DNA of 64,000 bases from positions 18,082,871-18,146,870 of the forward strand of contig CM048557.1 in NCBI GenBank assembly GCA_026413225.1, read 5' to 3'. The position numbers were made by a program, and so were the translations under genes. Shown here piece after piece: positions 1 to 12,290 of the stretch. Positions within the stretch are counted from its first letter, which is position 1. The number at the start of each line of letters is the position of its first letter. Below the pieces are notes generated by a model. That model saw nothing but the letters and a program-made list of their open reading frames with translations, did not search any database and had not been told where the DNA came from. The stretch is from Otis tarda (taxonomy: Eukaryota > Chordata > Aves > Otidiformes > Otididae).

Positions 1-1681
1 CTCATTAATCAGCTGAGGGTTTTTGGCTTTAACGAGATCTGGAAGCCCCGCTTTACTGGTTACTTCCAGGAAGGTCAGGAGAGTCAGCTTCAACCAGTTG
101 CCCCAGTGCACTTGGTAAATTGGTAGTGCTGGGTTAACTGTTTGCTGCAGAGGAATAGGTTTAATTAAATATTCTCTCTGCACTGTGATCCTGGATTCAT
201 ACAGGACATAAGACATCACCACTGCCTTGGACTTGGTGCCACAGTGATGTCAGCAGGGTCTTGGCCTGAATTCATGGGATCTTGTGTGCCTCTTGTCTTG
301 TTCTCACCTTCCTGGTATGCCTGTTACGTCCATGAAGCAGAAAAGGCTGTGGGATTTTGGTGTTTCTAAGCAGTGAAGACAAGCCCTTTATATAAAACAA
401 CCAAATTTATTCCCTCTCCTAGCCTTTTAGTGGTGCTGGCTGAGCACTGTCCTGTGGCAGCAGGCAGTTACCATGAGCAAAATCACCCAGACCCCTAAAC
501 AGTCTTGCAGCATCGTGGGGTTTTTAGTTCACAGAGCAGAAATCTTGGACTGGCGCTAAGGCGTGACAAGTTAACATTCAGAGCAGGTCAATCTGAAACT
601 CCCCCATCAACATCAGCCCTGTGAAATAATCCCTAACTAATGCAGAAAGAGGTGGGGGAATGGATGTGTATGCTTGGTTCCACAGCAGTAGGAAAGAGGG
701 GAAAGAAATCTAAATTATTGTGTAATGATCTAAAGGAGAAATCTCTAAATTATTTCTTGTTTTATAATCTAGTTCCTGACAAGTATTGACTACTAACTAA
801 GAGGAAAATATTGAGCATGTTGCTTGAAGCAATATTTCTAGTTTCTTAAGCATATCTTCGTAGCTGCCTTCGCCCATTCCCTTCAGATACGTTGTACAGG
901 GTTGGGAGAGGCCAGGAAGAAGGAGATATGAGCAGTAAGTTGGCTTGTGTCCATTGAGTTGTTTTATACTTTTTATCTGTGTAATAATATTCATTGCTTT
1001 TTTTTTTTTTTTTTTAACCCAGTTTAAGTTGCTGGCCAATAGAAAAATAAAGCTTAAGATTCTGTACTTAATCTGTGTAGCAAAACTGAAGGGGTATCGT
1101 GAGCCGGGTGGGTTTTATGGATTCCTCAAATCCTTGAGGAACTGGCTCCTCAGCAGCAGCAGAAGTTGGTCTGAGGGACCAGGCTGAGAAGGAAGCTGGG
1201 GGAAGAGTCAACTTTGTATCATTGATCTTGCCAGCGTGGTTGTGATCTGCTGCCACAAGGTGCTGCAGGCTGCTCCTCCGTGTGGCACCCGGAGGACTTC
1301 AGGGTTGCAGTATTGCACGTCAGCTGTGGTCTGAGCGTGGAAGGGTGGGCACCCAGCACTGCCCAGGGTCTGTGGTACATGTAACTGTGCTCGCTGAGGT
1401 ACTTGGTGACCTCTCTTAGCCTTGTCACACAGCCTGCACTCTCTCAGCACCTGCAGAGCGCTGAGGCAGACAGAACAGGGCCTTCGCCATTGGGTGCCTT
1501 GCTCACCTTGCTGGCCCAGCTGCTGCCTGTGATTACCAGTCAGGTCTGCTCAAAAAGACCAGTTAAGGGTACAGATTGGCTTAGGGCTCTGCTGTGCTCT
1601 CCTACACCTTGTTTCCCACTTACCTCAAAGACAGTGGAAGTCTCCCCTTCCCATCTTAACTATAAGGACAGAGGTTCTCGT
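1..1681. other. No gene recognised
   Basis: This is unique sequence of moderate GC content, with an 18-T run at 998-1015. An AATAAA at 1046-1051 on the plus strand has no recognisable upstream exon. The short open frames here have no family resemblance. Confidence 0.6.
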
Positions 1682-1857
1682 GTTGCCCAGAGAGGTGGTG
1701 GATGTCCCATCCCTGGAAACAGTCAAGGCCAGCCTGGATGAGGCTCTGAGCAACCTGATCTGGCTGGAGATGTCCCTGCTCCTTGCAGGGGGGTTGGACT
1801 AGATGACCTTTGAAGGTTCCTTCAAACGCAGACTATTCTAGGATTCTGTGATTCTAG
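1682..1857 (+). mobile_element. CR1 LINE, 3'-end fragment
   Basis: This fragment starts at GTTGCCCAGAGAGGTGGTGG and runs through the familiar CR1 3' region (CCCATCCCTGGAAAC, then GGTTGGACTAGATGACCTTT) to a degenerate tail of ATTCTAGG-like units. Only the last 175 bp or so of the element is present, a typical 5' truncation. Mutations in the 3' tail suggest it is older than the copy at 60.7-61.3 kb. No coding capacity remains beyond a few C-terminal codons of the ORF2 tail. Confidence 0.9.
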
Positions 1858-4089
1858 GTGGGCTACTGTAGCAGGGCTGCCTTTTCCTACCACTGTGAGA
1901 TCACAGGTGCATACGGGTGCTGTGTGCTGGCTGTTTGCTCTACATGCTGTGGAGTGGCTTGTAGCCACCTTGCATCACAGATGTCAAAAAGAGGGAGTGG
2001 TTGTGTGTCCTTTTTTATTACCCTTTGGGATTCGCTGTTGAAAATCACACATAACAAGTTCCAAATACACCTGCATCCAGCCAGAGGGAAACGTCTGCCT
2101 GCAGCTGATGTGGCACGGCTGCTCCGTGGCTCTGGGAAACGAGCCCCCCCCTCCTGCCAGGCTGCCATGGGGTGGCGTCTGTGAAGTCTGTAGCACGGTG
2201 CCTTCCAGCGTGAAGCGATTGCTTAAAAGCAATTTCTCTTCGGGTTTAAATTGGCCTCTTCTGCAGTGTCTGTGATCAGGGTGCCGTTACCACCTCACAG
2301 CATCCCTGTGGGCCACGCAGCCTCACGTCTCTGGGTGCTGCTGCCTCTCTTGCGAGGCAGGCGCGTGGATTTCCCCCGCTCTGGACCTGGGTGTTCGGGC
2401 TATGCCAGTTGTCCTTTGCAGCAATCGGCTCAGCCGGTGCTCAGTACAATCTGCTCGGGAGCGAAAGGGAAACCAGACGCAGCAGTAAATCGTTTCTGCA
2501 AGGGTGCAGCTTTGGGGCGGTCACCCTGTTCCTGCAGTTTCAGATAAGACACAAGTATTTCATGGTCCCCTCTGAGGCTGCTTCTAACCCAACCAGTTCA
2601 CAAACCTGCCCTTTCTGCCCCTGTTGTTTAATTGGGAGGACTTTTCCCCCCAGGGAGGCCTTGGTGCCCCTTTCTTTGGCCATTTATGAAGCCTCCCTTC
2701 GGCAATGGTTTTAAAGGCCTTGTTTTCCTGCTGGGCTGGGGCTCAGAAAGGCTGCGATGGTGGAAAGAGGAGGAGCAGGCAGCAGCACTCTGCTCCCTAG
2801 TGAGATACGGCAAATGCACCCTGCTTGGGAAATGGTTCCGGGGAATGCGCTCTCCTTTCCTGCCGTGACACCTCTCCAGGTTTCCACACGCACTTGTGTG
2901 CCTGCATCCCTGGGAGAAGATGCCGGGTGCTCTGTGCTGCTCCTTAGCACGCAGCACCGAGGAGTGACAAGAGACGCCGCGAGCAACACTGTTACTCAAC
3001 TGGGGCACGGGTGTGCATGGGCAGAGATAGACAGCTTCTCCTGGTGTGGCTGGTTTTGTTGGGGGTTCCTGGGCTGGCTCCCATGCTATGAAAGAGCGGC
3101 TCTTCAGGCTGCTGGCCTGCTTCTGCAGGAGGAGCATGTCTGCCTGCCGCTTCCCTGCACCGAAGTCCGGTCACAAAGAGAGGTGATAGTTGCGCCGGTG
3201 GCACTGCCTGGCTGGCCAAGGAGGCAATGGGGAGGAGACTCATGTGCCTTCAGAAAGTAGAAGCTCCTTGTGGGGATGGGGCATGGTGCTCTCACATCAG
3301 CTATAATCACATGAGCAGCAGGGATGCTGGTGCCCACTGAATTCGCTCAGTGACTCATTCCGGCACAGCAACCTGTCAGGCACGCTGGGGTTTTGAAGTC
3401 CTCTGACTCCCTGCAAAGGAGGCTGCTCCTCCTGCTTTCTCAGCTGCCTGCGTTAGCAGAAGGGATGCCGCAGACGCTGGGGCTATCGGGATCAGCAGCT
3501 TTCTCTCTTCCGGTGGCTGCTCCTGCCTGCAGAAAAGGAGCTGCCGAGTATCACACAGTTCCAGTCTTCATTTTTTTGAGTAGCCAGCTGTCTTGCTGAC
3601 AAGGGAAGAGCAGTTTCTGCCTGCACAGAGGGCGGCGAGAGCCCAGTGCCCCAGCGGGGCCTGACCCTGCACAGGGCTGCTGTGTCCCCACATTGGGACA
3701 GCAAAACCCAGCCCTCTCCCCTTGCAGTGCCAGAGGTGGCCTCGATGGCTGCAGCTATGGGGGAGGGGAGTGGGGGTCATGCCAAGCCCTTTGCACCTTT
3801 GTGGCTAGAGGTCAACTCGCACTGCGCATGGACCCTGGGGTGCAGACTGTGTGGAGCGACGCTTCACAACTTTGACCACGTGTCTGTGCACACATAGCTG
3901 TATCCATGTATCTCCTCCTGCCACGCTGGGACTTCTACAGGTGAGGTTTATATTTCTTATTTTGCGCAGAAATGCTGGAACCCCTTTGCCCTGGAAACTT
4001 GCCACCACAGAAACGTGCTCGGTCCTTCCAGAGTTGTGGTCCCCCACTCCCCTTGCAGCAGAGGGATGTCCTCTGCCCTGGTGGGTCAG

Positions 4090-4126
4090 CTGGCACCAGG
4101 GATGCTTCCTGGCACCAGGGATGCTT
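4090..4126 (+). repeat. Two-copy tandem repeat, period 19
   Basis: CTGGCACCAGGGATGCTT occurs at 4090-4107 and again at 4109-4126 with no mismatch. It is a simple local duplication in GC-rich non-coding DNA. Confidence 0.9.
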
Positions 4127-6026
4127 GCGACCTGCCAGCAGTCGCAGCCTCAGCCTCCCCTCTTCTAAAGGGCTCCCCAGCCTGGGATTAGCCTGGGACC
4201 AAGGCGAATTATTGTACCACTCAGCAGACGGCTTCCTCATTAACCTACAGGTGCCCCTTAACATCCAGCTGCATGTCTCTTGCCTGCTCCTGGCTGTAAA
4301 TAAGTAGGCATCTGCCCAATGGCACCTCGCTGATGGCAGGAGGCAGATGCCTGCACCACTGCACAGCCAGCATCCTCAGGGGGGGTGCAGGGCAGTACCA
4401 AAAAGCTCAAGCCCCTTGCTTTGTTTTTTCAGGAGAAACTGAGGCGAGTGTTTCAGCCACGCTCATAGGGCAACTATGTGGTGGATGCTGGAGAACCCAC
4501 AGCATGGGAGTGTCTGTGCAGAGAGCGGTGCTGCTCAGGAGCACGGATTTTAAGTATTGACAAACCTCTTTCCTGGGAGAGCTGCCTGTTTAACTGCCTT
4601 TTAACTCTCCCAAGAAATCTTTATGGACAAGTTGTTTTGCCAGGTTGTGTTACGTGCTTTGATTTCTTGCTGCCCATTCAAGGATGCAGCGTTAAAGCAG
4701 TGATGGGCTGAGATGTGAGGCAGCAGGCGCGGGTTTTGGGACTGGGACTTCAACCGCTGTCTGCACTCCTGGGGGATGTCAGCTCCGTTCCCCTGGACTG
4801 AAATAACAGCTAATACTAATACAGCTAATACAGCTCGCTGTTCAAACGGACGATTGGTGTTGTGACAAGTGTAACTGTAAATGCCTCTTTTTGGTGGCAA
4901 TGTTAGGAAGTGTGACAAAAATTGAATTCTTTGTCTGCTTTCACCACAGTCCTCCTTGGATTGCAACAAAATGGCATCTGAAGGCACATCCCTCCATGCC
5001 CAGCTCTTACAGCTCCTCTGTTGCATGTTTTTCCTCTGTTGTATGCTGAGTGTTGTCAAATACTATTTTACATTTATCTAGATTGAATCTTGTCCAATTT
5101 AAATGTGCTTGACTCTCTAAGATATCCCAGGCTAATTCCTATTTGTTGCATTTTCTATCCCTCCTCCTACATCAATCTACAAATGTGATCAATGTTATAA
5201 TTTATTTCCTTTCCCTCCTTTCTCCCTCTCCCACTGCTCTCTTCCAGGACTTTGATTAAAGTTTTTGACAGCAGTCAGTTGAAGGTTGACCTGCTCTTTT
5301 CTTAGCCCAGATGCCTCCTGTTCTGCAGATGGGCTCATGAATGATTCAGTTGTTTGGGCCCTGGCTGGCAGCTGGGGCAGAATTACTTGAAGGAAACATT
5401 TCTGAGGTTTGTCCTCACCTCCAGGCTGAACCCCAGAGCAGGGAATGGAGCCCTAAATCACAGGACAGCAAGGAAAGCTGCATACGTATTAAATATGGTT
5501 TTACATATTTTACAGGTCACTTATCACAGTTAACGGCACTGGATGGAGCTGTTAAAATAAGAGTCCCTCCAAATGTGGCTCTTGATGACCTTTTCACCAA
5601 AAAACCCAACGCTGCCTTCTTGAAGTGAACTGAATTTAGATGAGCGTGGGTGAGAAGAGGCAGTGCTTCAGAAGTAGAGCAGCGTGTCGCTGGGGATGCC
5701 GTTCAGGTGCTGACTGGGAACACGGGAGCTTGGGATCATGTCCCCGGTTTGCCTGGAGGCTTGAGGTCACCTCCTGCGTCGGGGTTTTTGGCAGAGCTTG
5801 ATGACTTCTTTAGCAAAGTGACCAGATGTTGCTGGTGCTGGTGCTGGATGGCAGTGGGTGAGCACGCAGCGCCGCAGGAGAAGTCTGTCCCACACCCGAG
5901 TGAGAGCCAAGCTCCTCCGTGCCTGCCAGCCCGCTGTCCAGGGCTGCTAGGCACAGCGGACACATTAATTCCTGTCGGTGTTTCTTTTCCCCCTCTCATC
6001 ATATTTCCCTTTCCTTGTCCCCTCAG

Positions 6027-6120
6027 CTGGAAAACTTCCTTTCAGTGCCTGTACGAGCTGTGCCAAGCCCCACGCAGCCCCCGCTGCAGCTGCATCGCTG
6101 AAATGCTGTCTGTAATCTAG
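6027..6120 (+). other. Candidate plus-strand exon (non-coding-like)
   Basis: A long pyrimidine tract ending CCTTGTCCCCTCAG at 6026 precedes 94 bp that end with TCTAG, followed by a GTAGGAG donor at 6121. All three frames contain or end in stops, so if transcribed it is more likely a lncRNA or terminal-coding exon than an internal coding exon. Splice-site quality is visible; transcription is inferred. Confidence 0.25.
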
Positions 6121-7650
6121 GTAGGAGTTAGGACCCCACAAAGCTGCTGAACTCTGGTGGCACTCCTCTTCTGAGAAAAACAGCAGGAAAAGCAAATCGG
6201 TGTGGAACCGCAGCCTCTGGTTTAGCATCTGCAGTTTCTTCTACTTTTGCGTAGCCTGGAGCTTTGAGTAAACTCAATTCTGCTCTCGCAGGCAAAGGTT
6301 TCTGGAACATGGATGCAAAGAACTTCTGCTCTCGGCTGGAGACATGCTCTTGTTTCACCGCTTCAGGACTGAGAGTCTTTTCCAGAGACAGGGTCCAAGG
6401 ATGCTTGTCGTCTCCCAGAGGGGACCACGTGCTGCCAGGCTGCGGGTTAACCAGAAGCAGGATCTAGGCTAGAGAAGAGAGGGAGCTGAGAGTTTGGGGA
6501 GAGGGAGGCAGTTTCTGCTTCACCTGCCCAGAGCCAGCTCCGGGGAACAGGTTCACTTTTCCCAGGAAAGGGTCCTGGAGGGAGGAGGCAGAAAGCCACA
6601 GCCCCTTCAGGGGCTTCCACCTGCCCTGGGCACTGACCCAGCAGGCAGGGGTGGCCCCGCTGCCACCACCTCCTGGGCGGGGTGGGGGGAAGGGCTATAA
6701 TGAAGGCAATTACACCTTTAATTAGGAATAATGGAGCTAAAGGCTTTTTTTTTTCCAGTCTACATCCCCTCTCCCAGGTAACCTATGAGCCAAGATCTGA
6801 GCTCCCTTTTAGGGCTTATAGAAGGCAAATGTTCACCCCTTGTTCCCTCCAGCTAATTAAGCCTGTCCCAGTCCCACTGGAGGTGGCAGGAGATGCCCCC
6901 AGTTGCTCTTAACGAGCTGGTTGGTGCAGGAGCGTTATTTGAAGGCCAGAAGGGTCTCCTAGGCGGCTCTTTGTGGGGCTGGGTCTTCCCCTCTGTACCG
7001 GGAGCCCAGGGGAGGGGCTGTGGCACCCGCCAAAGCAGACGCGTTGGGACAGAGCCCAGCAGCGCTGCCCAAGGTGCAGCGGCTGAGCTGTGGGCAGAGG
7101 AGATGTGCTTGGGCCCGAGAGGAGTCCAGGCCGGGTGCAGGGAAATGCTGCAGGATGGGAGAAATGAAGCTGCACGTTTTTTGTTGTAGCCTGTCCCACA
7201 TTGCCGAAGCGCTAGGAGAAAGCCTAGCACGTCCTTGATGTGCCACCACTATCAGCTGGCTCACACGGCTGAGGGCAGGAGCAGCCTCCTCCCCGGTACC
7301 CTGTCCCGCCGAGATGCAGATCTGGCTCTGCCTGGCACACCCCAACCATCGCAGCATCCCTGCCCCTGCCTGGGGGAAGCAGCAGGTGCCGCAGCCCCTT
7401 TTGGAGTGGATCTGGGTTTTGAGGGCTACAACACCTCAGGCGGCCTGAGCTCTTCCCTGCTGCAATGCAAAGGGTAAGGAGCAGCAGTGGGATGGCCGCA
7501 CCTCTGGCTTTGGCTCCAGCAGCTCTGCAGCGAGCTCTTGTCAATGCAGGAGCTGCGGGACGAGCCAAGGATGGGGGATGCATCCTGTGCGCTAGGAGCA
7601 AGGGTTAAACAAACCCTGCAGTGAGCAAAACAAATGTCTCCTCTTCTCAG

Positions 7651-7707
7651 CTGTGACTTGGTCCAGTTTTCATTTCCAAGAGCAAACCCAGCCCCGCTGT
7701 TAGGCAG
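7651..7707 (+). other. Candidate plus-strand 57-bp exon
   Basis: A good acceptor (TGTCTCCTCTTCTCAG ending at 7650) and a consensus donor (GGCAG then GTAAGT at 7708) bound 57 bp, exactly 19 codons long. One frame stays open across it (C-D-L-V-Q-F onward). It sits 1.5 kb right of another exon-like segment in the same orientation. No protein family is recognised. Confidence 0.28.
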
Positions 7708-9295
7708 GTAAGTGTTCATTTGGACGTCTCTGACACCAGAGCAAAGGGAGCAAGAGAGTCCCGGGGCCAGAGAAAACATTGCTCCTGCTGGGCAAGAAAT
7801 GAAGGGGGAAGAAATTCAGAGATGCTTTTTGCTTCAGCCATTTCACAGAGCTGTGCCCATCTCTGTGATGACTTTTTGCAGCTGGGCTGAAATGTCCACT
7901 TGAACTTGCTGTTGAGCATTTGCCTACGTATGAGACTCTTTCTTCCTACCACAATTGACGAAGAGAAAAATCTCTGAAGTCTCCTGGAGAGAGGAGACCT
8001 CGTCTCGATCTGTTCTCACACGGTGAGGGATGCCACTTCAATCAGGTCTGGGGAAAGTGGATTGGAAAAGGACAAAACAGAAAAAGTGGGTTGCAAAGAG
8101 GGACGCCGTGCTGTGGGGAGAGTGGGGTCCCCTCCCGAAGGGGAGCAGTTCTGCATCCTCCCTGAGTTTCCTTCCTGTCGATGCTGGAATACTTTGGGGA
8201 CCACTTGCCCTGCATCCTGGGCTGCAGCAGCCTAAAATTATGGTCAGGAATAAGCCAGCAGAAATAGGTGGTGTCCAGGAAGCAGGAGTGTGAGCAAGGC
8301 TTAAGGTGCAAATGGATCCTGGTAGCACCCTTCGGTAGAGTTGGTTATGAAGTTGGGTGGTGTGCTCTGCACCTCTGACCTCTTCTGAGCCAGAAGACCT
8401 CCTCAAGGCCAGGTGTGTAGTTAGGTGCAGACAGACATCTCTGTGTTTTGAGCCAACTCCCCTGAGATCATCCACCCTTCTCTTTGGAGAGGTCACCTGA
8501 CCTCCTGAAGCTGGGAAGATGCCTTCCTCCTCACCACAGGTGCTGGTGTGTTGATTGCATACATGCTGTAACTCACACCCACTGCCAACTGCACATCTCG
8601 ACACCGGGTTGTACATCAGCTGTTGCTCCATGCTGCCTCAGCATGTGGTGGGCAATGGGCAGCCACCATCCTCCCAGCTGCTGGCTTCCTACTGATTGGG
8701 CCAGCCTGCAGCCTGAGGTCAATGCTGACAGAGGCCAGGGAGCCCAGTTGGCAGGTTTAATTTGGGGCCGCTGTTTTGCTGTGCTGATGAAGCTAAGGCC
8801 AAGGAATCACTTGCAAGTGAGGTCAACCTTAGACCCGGTGCTCCCAACTCTGAGCTCTTTGTGGTGGCCCTGAGCTTGGTGGGGACGCTGGCTTCTTCCC
8901 CCCGGTAAGCCACACAAAGGTGGCTGCCCTCTCTCACAAGCCTGCTTGCACCACTTGCAGTGGCAGCTTGCTGGTGGCCCTCCAGGATGCTCCTGCCTGA
9001 GGCTGGAGGGTGAGCAGCAGAGCCAGGATCAGGCATGAGGCACCCAGTCCAGCACCCTGTTCATGTGCTGTCCCTGTTTGTTGCTGAGGAGCACTGCAGC
9101 CGCACTTTCCTGCTCTCGCAGGCAGCTCTCAAAAGCATCTCAGTGCTTTCTAGGCATCCGGCCCCGGTCACCTGGTGGGATTAAACCCAGCCTGTATCAC
9201 ATCTGCCTAAAAGTTTCCTGGGGACCTGGGGCTCAGCTGCTCCCTGGAGTAGCATCTCACGTTGCCTCCGTAACTCAGGCGCTGACATGACTTTA

Positions 9296-9720
9296 ATAGA
9301 ACTTCTTAAAGCACGCATTTGTATCTAGTAAGCCCTTGAGTACAGCAGAGTCCCTTTTATATTGAAATTCAGGCTCCTCAATAACATTTTATTATGAGGC
9401 TTGCTATTTTTGGAACAGCTGTTACTCCGTTATGAGCACAGCACCTAACATCATTCAATATGAAATCATTAAGGGCACAGCAGAGTTCATTACAGGGGCA
9501 TTTCTCTGGATTAAGAACAAATCAATACCACATACTAATATCACAGCCTGGTACCTGGCTTCGGTTGCAAACAACACATCCAGAGAGGCAGATGCTCTTC
9601 TTTTGGCCTCTTGTGCTCTTCTTCCAATATCTTATTTACTATTTTCCCCCAAGCTGTTGTGATGGATTTATGAGCAGACAAAATCCAAAGGTTGTTTTTC
9701 CTTGAGCTACCTGAATATTG
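9296..9720. promoter_or_regulatory. Candidate conserved non-coding block
   Basis: Just after the GC-rich stretch, about 400 bp becomes AT-rich and non-repetitive, with motif clusters such as AACATTTTATTATGAGG and CAATATGAAATCATTAAG. This texture is typical of conserved non-coding elements. There are no CpGs to speak of and no convincing exon. The call rests on texture only and needs alignment to other birds. Confidence 0.22.
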
Positions 9721-10077
9721 TAGCTTTTAAAATAGAGAAGAAAGAAATAACCAGCTTTAGTTTGTGATATTGCGGTAACCTCTCATGCAATATGACTTTC
9801 TCGCTTCTGCTGGCCGAGTCCCCTGGAAGCAGATGTGCAGAAGGGAGAGAAGGCCTGAAGCTCTCTCTGGTTATGTTTAGCTGATCACATTCAGAGTTTA
9901 GAATAAGTTTCAGATGTTTTGCATTGGGAAAACACCTGTGGGAGGTGGGTTGGGAGGGAAGAAGGGTGAGGACAATTTATAAGAAGCCTTCAATAGAAGA
10001 AAGAGCTTTGCTGACCAAGTATCCCCTGGAGGAGTCACCTTCTTTTGTGAAAATCTGCTCTGGGTTGAGACATGGAA

Positions 10078-10576
10078 GCAGTTGGAGTTGAGCCCTCAGT
10101 ACAGGAAAGACATGGAGTTGTTGGAGCAGGTCCAGAGGAGTGCCCTAAAAACAATCGAAGGGCTGGAGCACCTCTCCTATGAGGACAGGCTGAGAGAGCT
10201 GGGGCTGTTCAGCCTGGAGAAGAGAAGGCTCCAGGGAGACCTTATAGCGGCCTTCCAGTACCAAAAGGGGGCTTATAAGAAAGATGGGGAGAAACTTTTT
10301 AGCAGGGCCTGTAGTGATGGGACAAGGGGTAATGATTTTAAACTAAAAGAGGATACATTTAGATTAGATAGCAGGAAGAATTTTTTTTACCATAAGGGTG
10401 GTGGAACACTGGAACAGGTTGCCCAGAGAGGTGGTGGATGCCCCATCCCTGGAAACATTCAAGGCCAGGTTGGACAGGGCAGCCTGCTCTAGTTGAAGGT
10501 GTCCCTGCTCACTGCAGGGGTAGTTGGACTAGATGACCTTTAAAGGTCCCTTCCAACCCTAACCATTCTATGATTG
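10078..10576 (+). mobile_element. CR1 LINE, 5'-truncated fragment with ORF2 C-terminal remnant
   Basis: About 500 bp of CR1 3' sequence ends with CCATTCTATGATTG. The plus frame from about 10082 reads QYRKDMELLEQVQRSA, then [21 protein letters not shown], which is the typical C-terminal part of CR1 ORF2 downstream of the reverse transcriptase core. The frame shifts near the T run at about 10382-10388, after which the conserved end of ORF2 is read in a different frame. The element is therefore dead, missing the endonuclease and most of the reverse transcriptase. Confidence 0.95.
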
Positions 10577-11039
10577 TCGGCCTCCTGGGTACACTGCACT
10601 GGCAGGGAGTGAAGGTAAACACCACTGTTGCGGTGAGTCTGGGGTGGTAGGGCCACAACCTCCGTTAAGAACCTTCACTCAGACATGCGTGACCACCTTG
10701 ATCCTGGGTGGAGCCTCCAGCTTTGCTCCAGACATTGCAGATCTATGTCCTGGACCTGGTCCAAAGCAGGTTTGCCCATCTATGGTTCGAGACAGGGGCA
10801 GGATAAAAGGAGTTTAACTGCACTCTGCATGGGGCTGCGGGGTGGACGGGGGGTGCCAGGCTGTCAGGAACCACCGGTTGCTCTGGCTGTTGCCCAGCCA
10901 TCAAGAGTCATGTCTCAAAATGTCTCCCGCTGTAGGTAAAATGGGAGGCTCTTCACGTTGCTGGTCCCAGCTATTGTAGCACACAATGTTCATTTGGTCC
11001 AGTAGCAGCTTGGGTAGCTGACACCAAAGCTGCTGAGGC

Positions 11040-11560
11040 CAATGGCACTTGTTTCTCTTTATTTATTAGAAGTAATTATTCATCTGTAGAATTTAATTAT
11101 TACTTTTTTGCCCTTAAAAAATGTTCCTTAATGGAGGAAAGCAGCCATTTGTCTAGGCTGCTTTTAACGGTGAGTGGATCCAAAGCAGGTTTTCTCCAAG
11201 CTGTTTTGACAATAATAATAATAAAAAAATCAGGTTGAAATGTGGAGCTGTAGGCTGTCTTTGTAATGATCTGAAGCACTCAAGCCCTTATTAACTTAAT
11301 GCTTTCATTTACTGGCTCATTCCTGGAGGAAGACCTCCTGGTCAAACTGCTATTGCTCCTTTAAAAAACCAAAGTTAGTAATTGCCTCAGCTGCACAGCT
11401 CATTATAAGGAAAGGCCTGCAGCTGAGAGCAGCGCTCATCTTCCTGGCTTTGTTTTTAAATTTTCAGGGGGAGTTTCAGCAAAACCTCCAGCACAAGCAT
11501 TAGCTACTCCATTGCTGTGTATAAATTTATAAACTCAATTGTAGAAGTTCTGCATTTCCA
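11040..11560. promoter_or_regulatory. Candidate conserved non-coding block
   Basis: This is AT-rich unique sequence with dense homeodomain-type cores (ATTAGAAGTAATTATTC, GAATTTAATTATTAC) and an AATAATAATAAT run near 11211-11224. E-box-like CAGCTG motifs follow near 11390 and 11421. It looks like a regulatory element but has no diagnostic signature. Confidence 0.22.
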
Positions 11561-12225
11561 CTTTCTTTGGAAATGAGAGGCTTGGGGGCTTGGCTGTACA
11601 GCAAACCGTCACTGTATTGATGGGCAGCTGGGCAGAGCCTGTTAGCTGGTGGGTAGTGCCTGATCAATGTTGGCAGGAGCGCATCCTGCTCCATCGCTGC
11701 AGCCTTTAACCGTGAGCAGCTGACACTGCTCTGATTACCTTTTACCCTGTTTTTCCATTAAGTGGATGTTTTCTCCCTTCCCTCTCCTAGCGCTGTCTGG
11801 GAAGGAGTACGCTTTCACACCTGCTACCATAGGGAAGACTTAGTTAAAAGGAAAAAAAAAAGGAGGAAGGGAGTGGGAAGCACTTTAAGGCAGCTTTGAA
11901 TAAATAGCTAGAGATAATTGGGCTTTAGATGTGTTCTTGTACCTTCTGGATTGCTGAGGACAGCGATGTGGCGGATCTCTGAATTGCTGCACAACCTCAG
12001 GGCAGCAGCTTTCCACCAGCAGTTCCTACACTGCACTCTGCTTACAGTCAAGAAGCGCTTTTAAAATCTACTTAAAGATCTTCCATTAGGATTTGAGGGC
12101 AGCATACGACAGGGGTTCTTGGTAAGAGGGATACAAGAAGACACCAGGGGTTGGGTGAGATTAGGCTTCTCCTTGTTGCCTATCTCTGATGGTTTCTGAA
12201 GGGTGAGATGAGTGCCATCTCAGAG

Positions 12226-12290
12226 GTACCGGCAGGGAAACTGAGGCACCACACCGGTGGCTTGCCCAAGGCTTGCGTAACAAGCCTATT
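12226..12290 (+). repeat. Ancient L3/MIR-like repeat remnant
   Basis: The segment contains GGGAAACTGAGGCAC and, after a short gap, GTGGCTTGCCCAAGGC. Together they match, in order and spacing, the old amniote L3/MIR-type core (GGGAAACTGAGGCA...TGACTTGCCCAAGG). Flanks have decayed beyond recognition. The call is by memory of the consensus; a profile search would settle the family. Confidence 0.5.

Larger units (their letters stand above)
1858..9290. other. GC-rich stretch without a recognised gene
   Basis: The sequence is GC-rich, and many overlapping open frames of 60-200 codons occur on both strands. None shows a domain, signal peptide or repeated motif I can name, and long frames on opposite strands overlap, which points to composition and not coding. 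Two segments have well-formed splice-site pairs (6027-6120 and 7651-7707) and are described separately. An AT-rich island at about 6695-6760 contains TAATTA-type homeodomain core motifs and could be regulatory. In human the gene on this side of POLR2L is CD151; no CD151 exon was recognised. Confidence 0.5.

Noticed and set aside
2628..3260. Overlapping frames of 169 codons (minus, 2628-3137) and 167 codons (plus, 2757-3260)
   Set aside because: They lie on opposite strands of the same GC-rich DNA, without a domain or splice signals that would favour either.
6759..6777. 19-bp microexon between TTTTTTCCAG and a GTAACC donor
   Set aside because: The segment is very short and the donor weak. Such pairings are expected by chance next to a T run.
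8038..8631. 197-codon minus-strand frame
   Set aside because: No recognisable domain, and overlapping frames are open on the other strand. The length is ordinary for the GC-rich left part.
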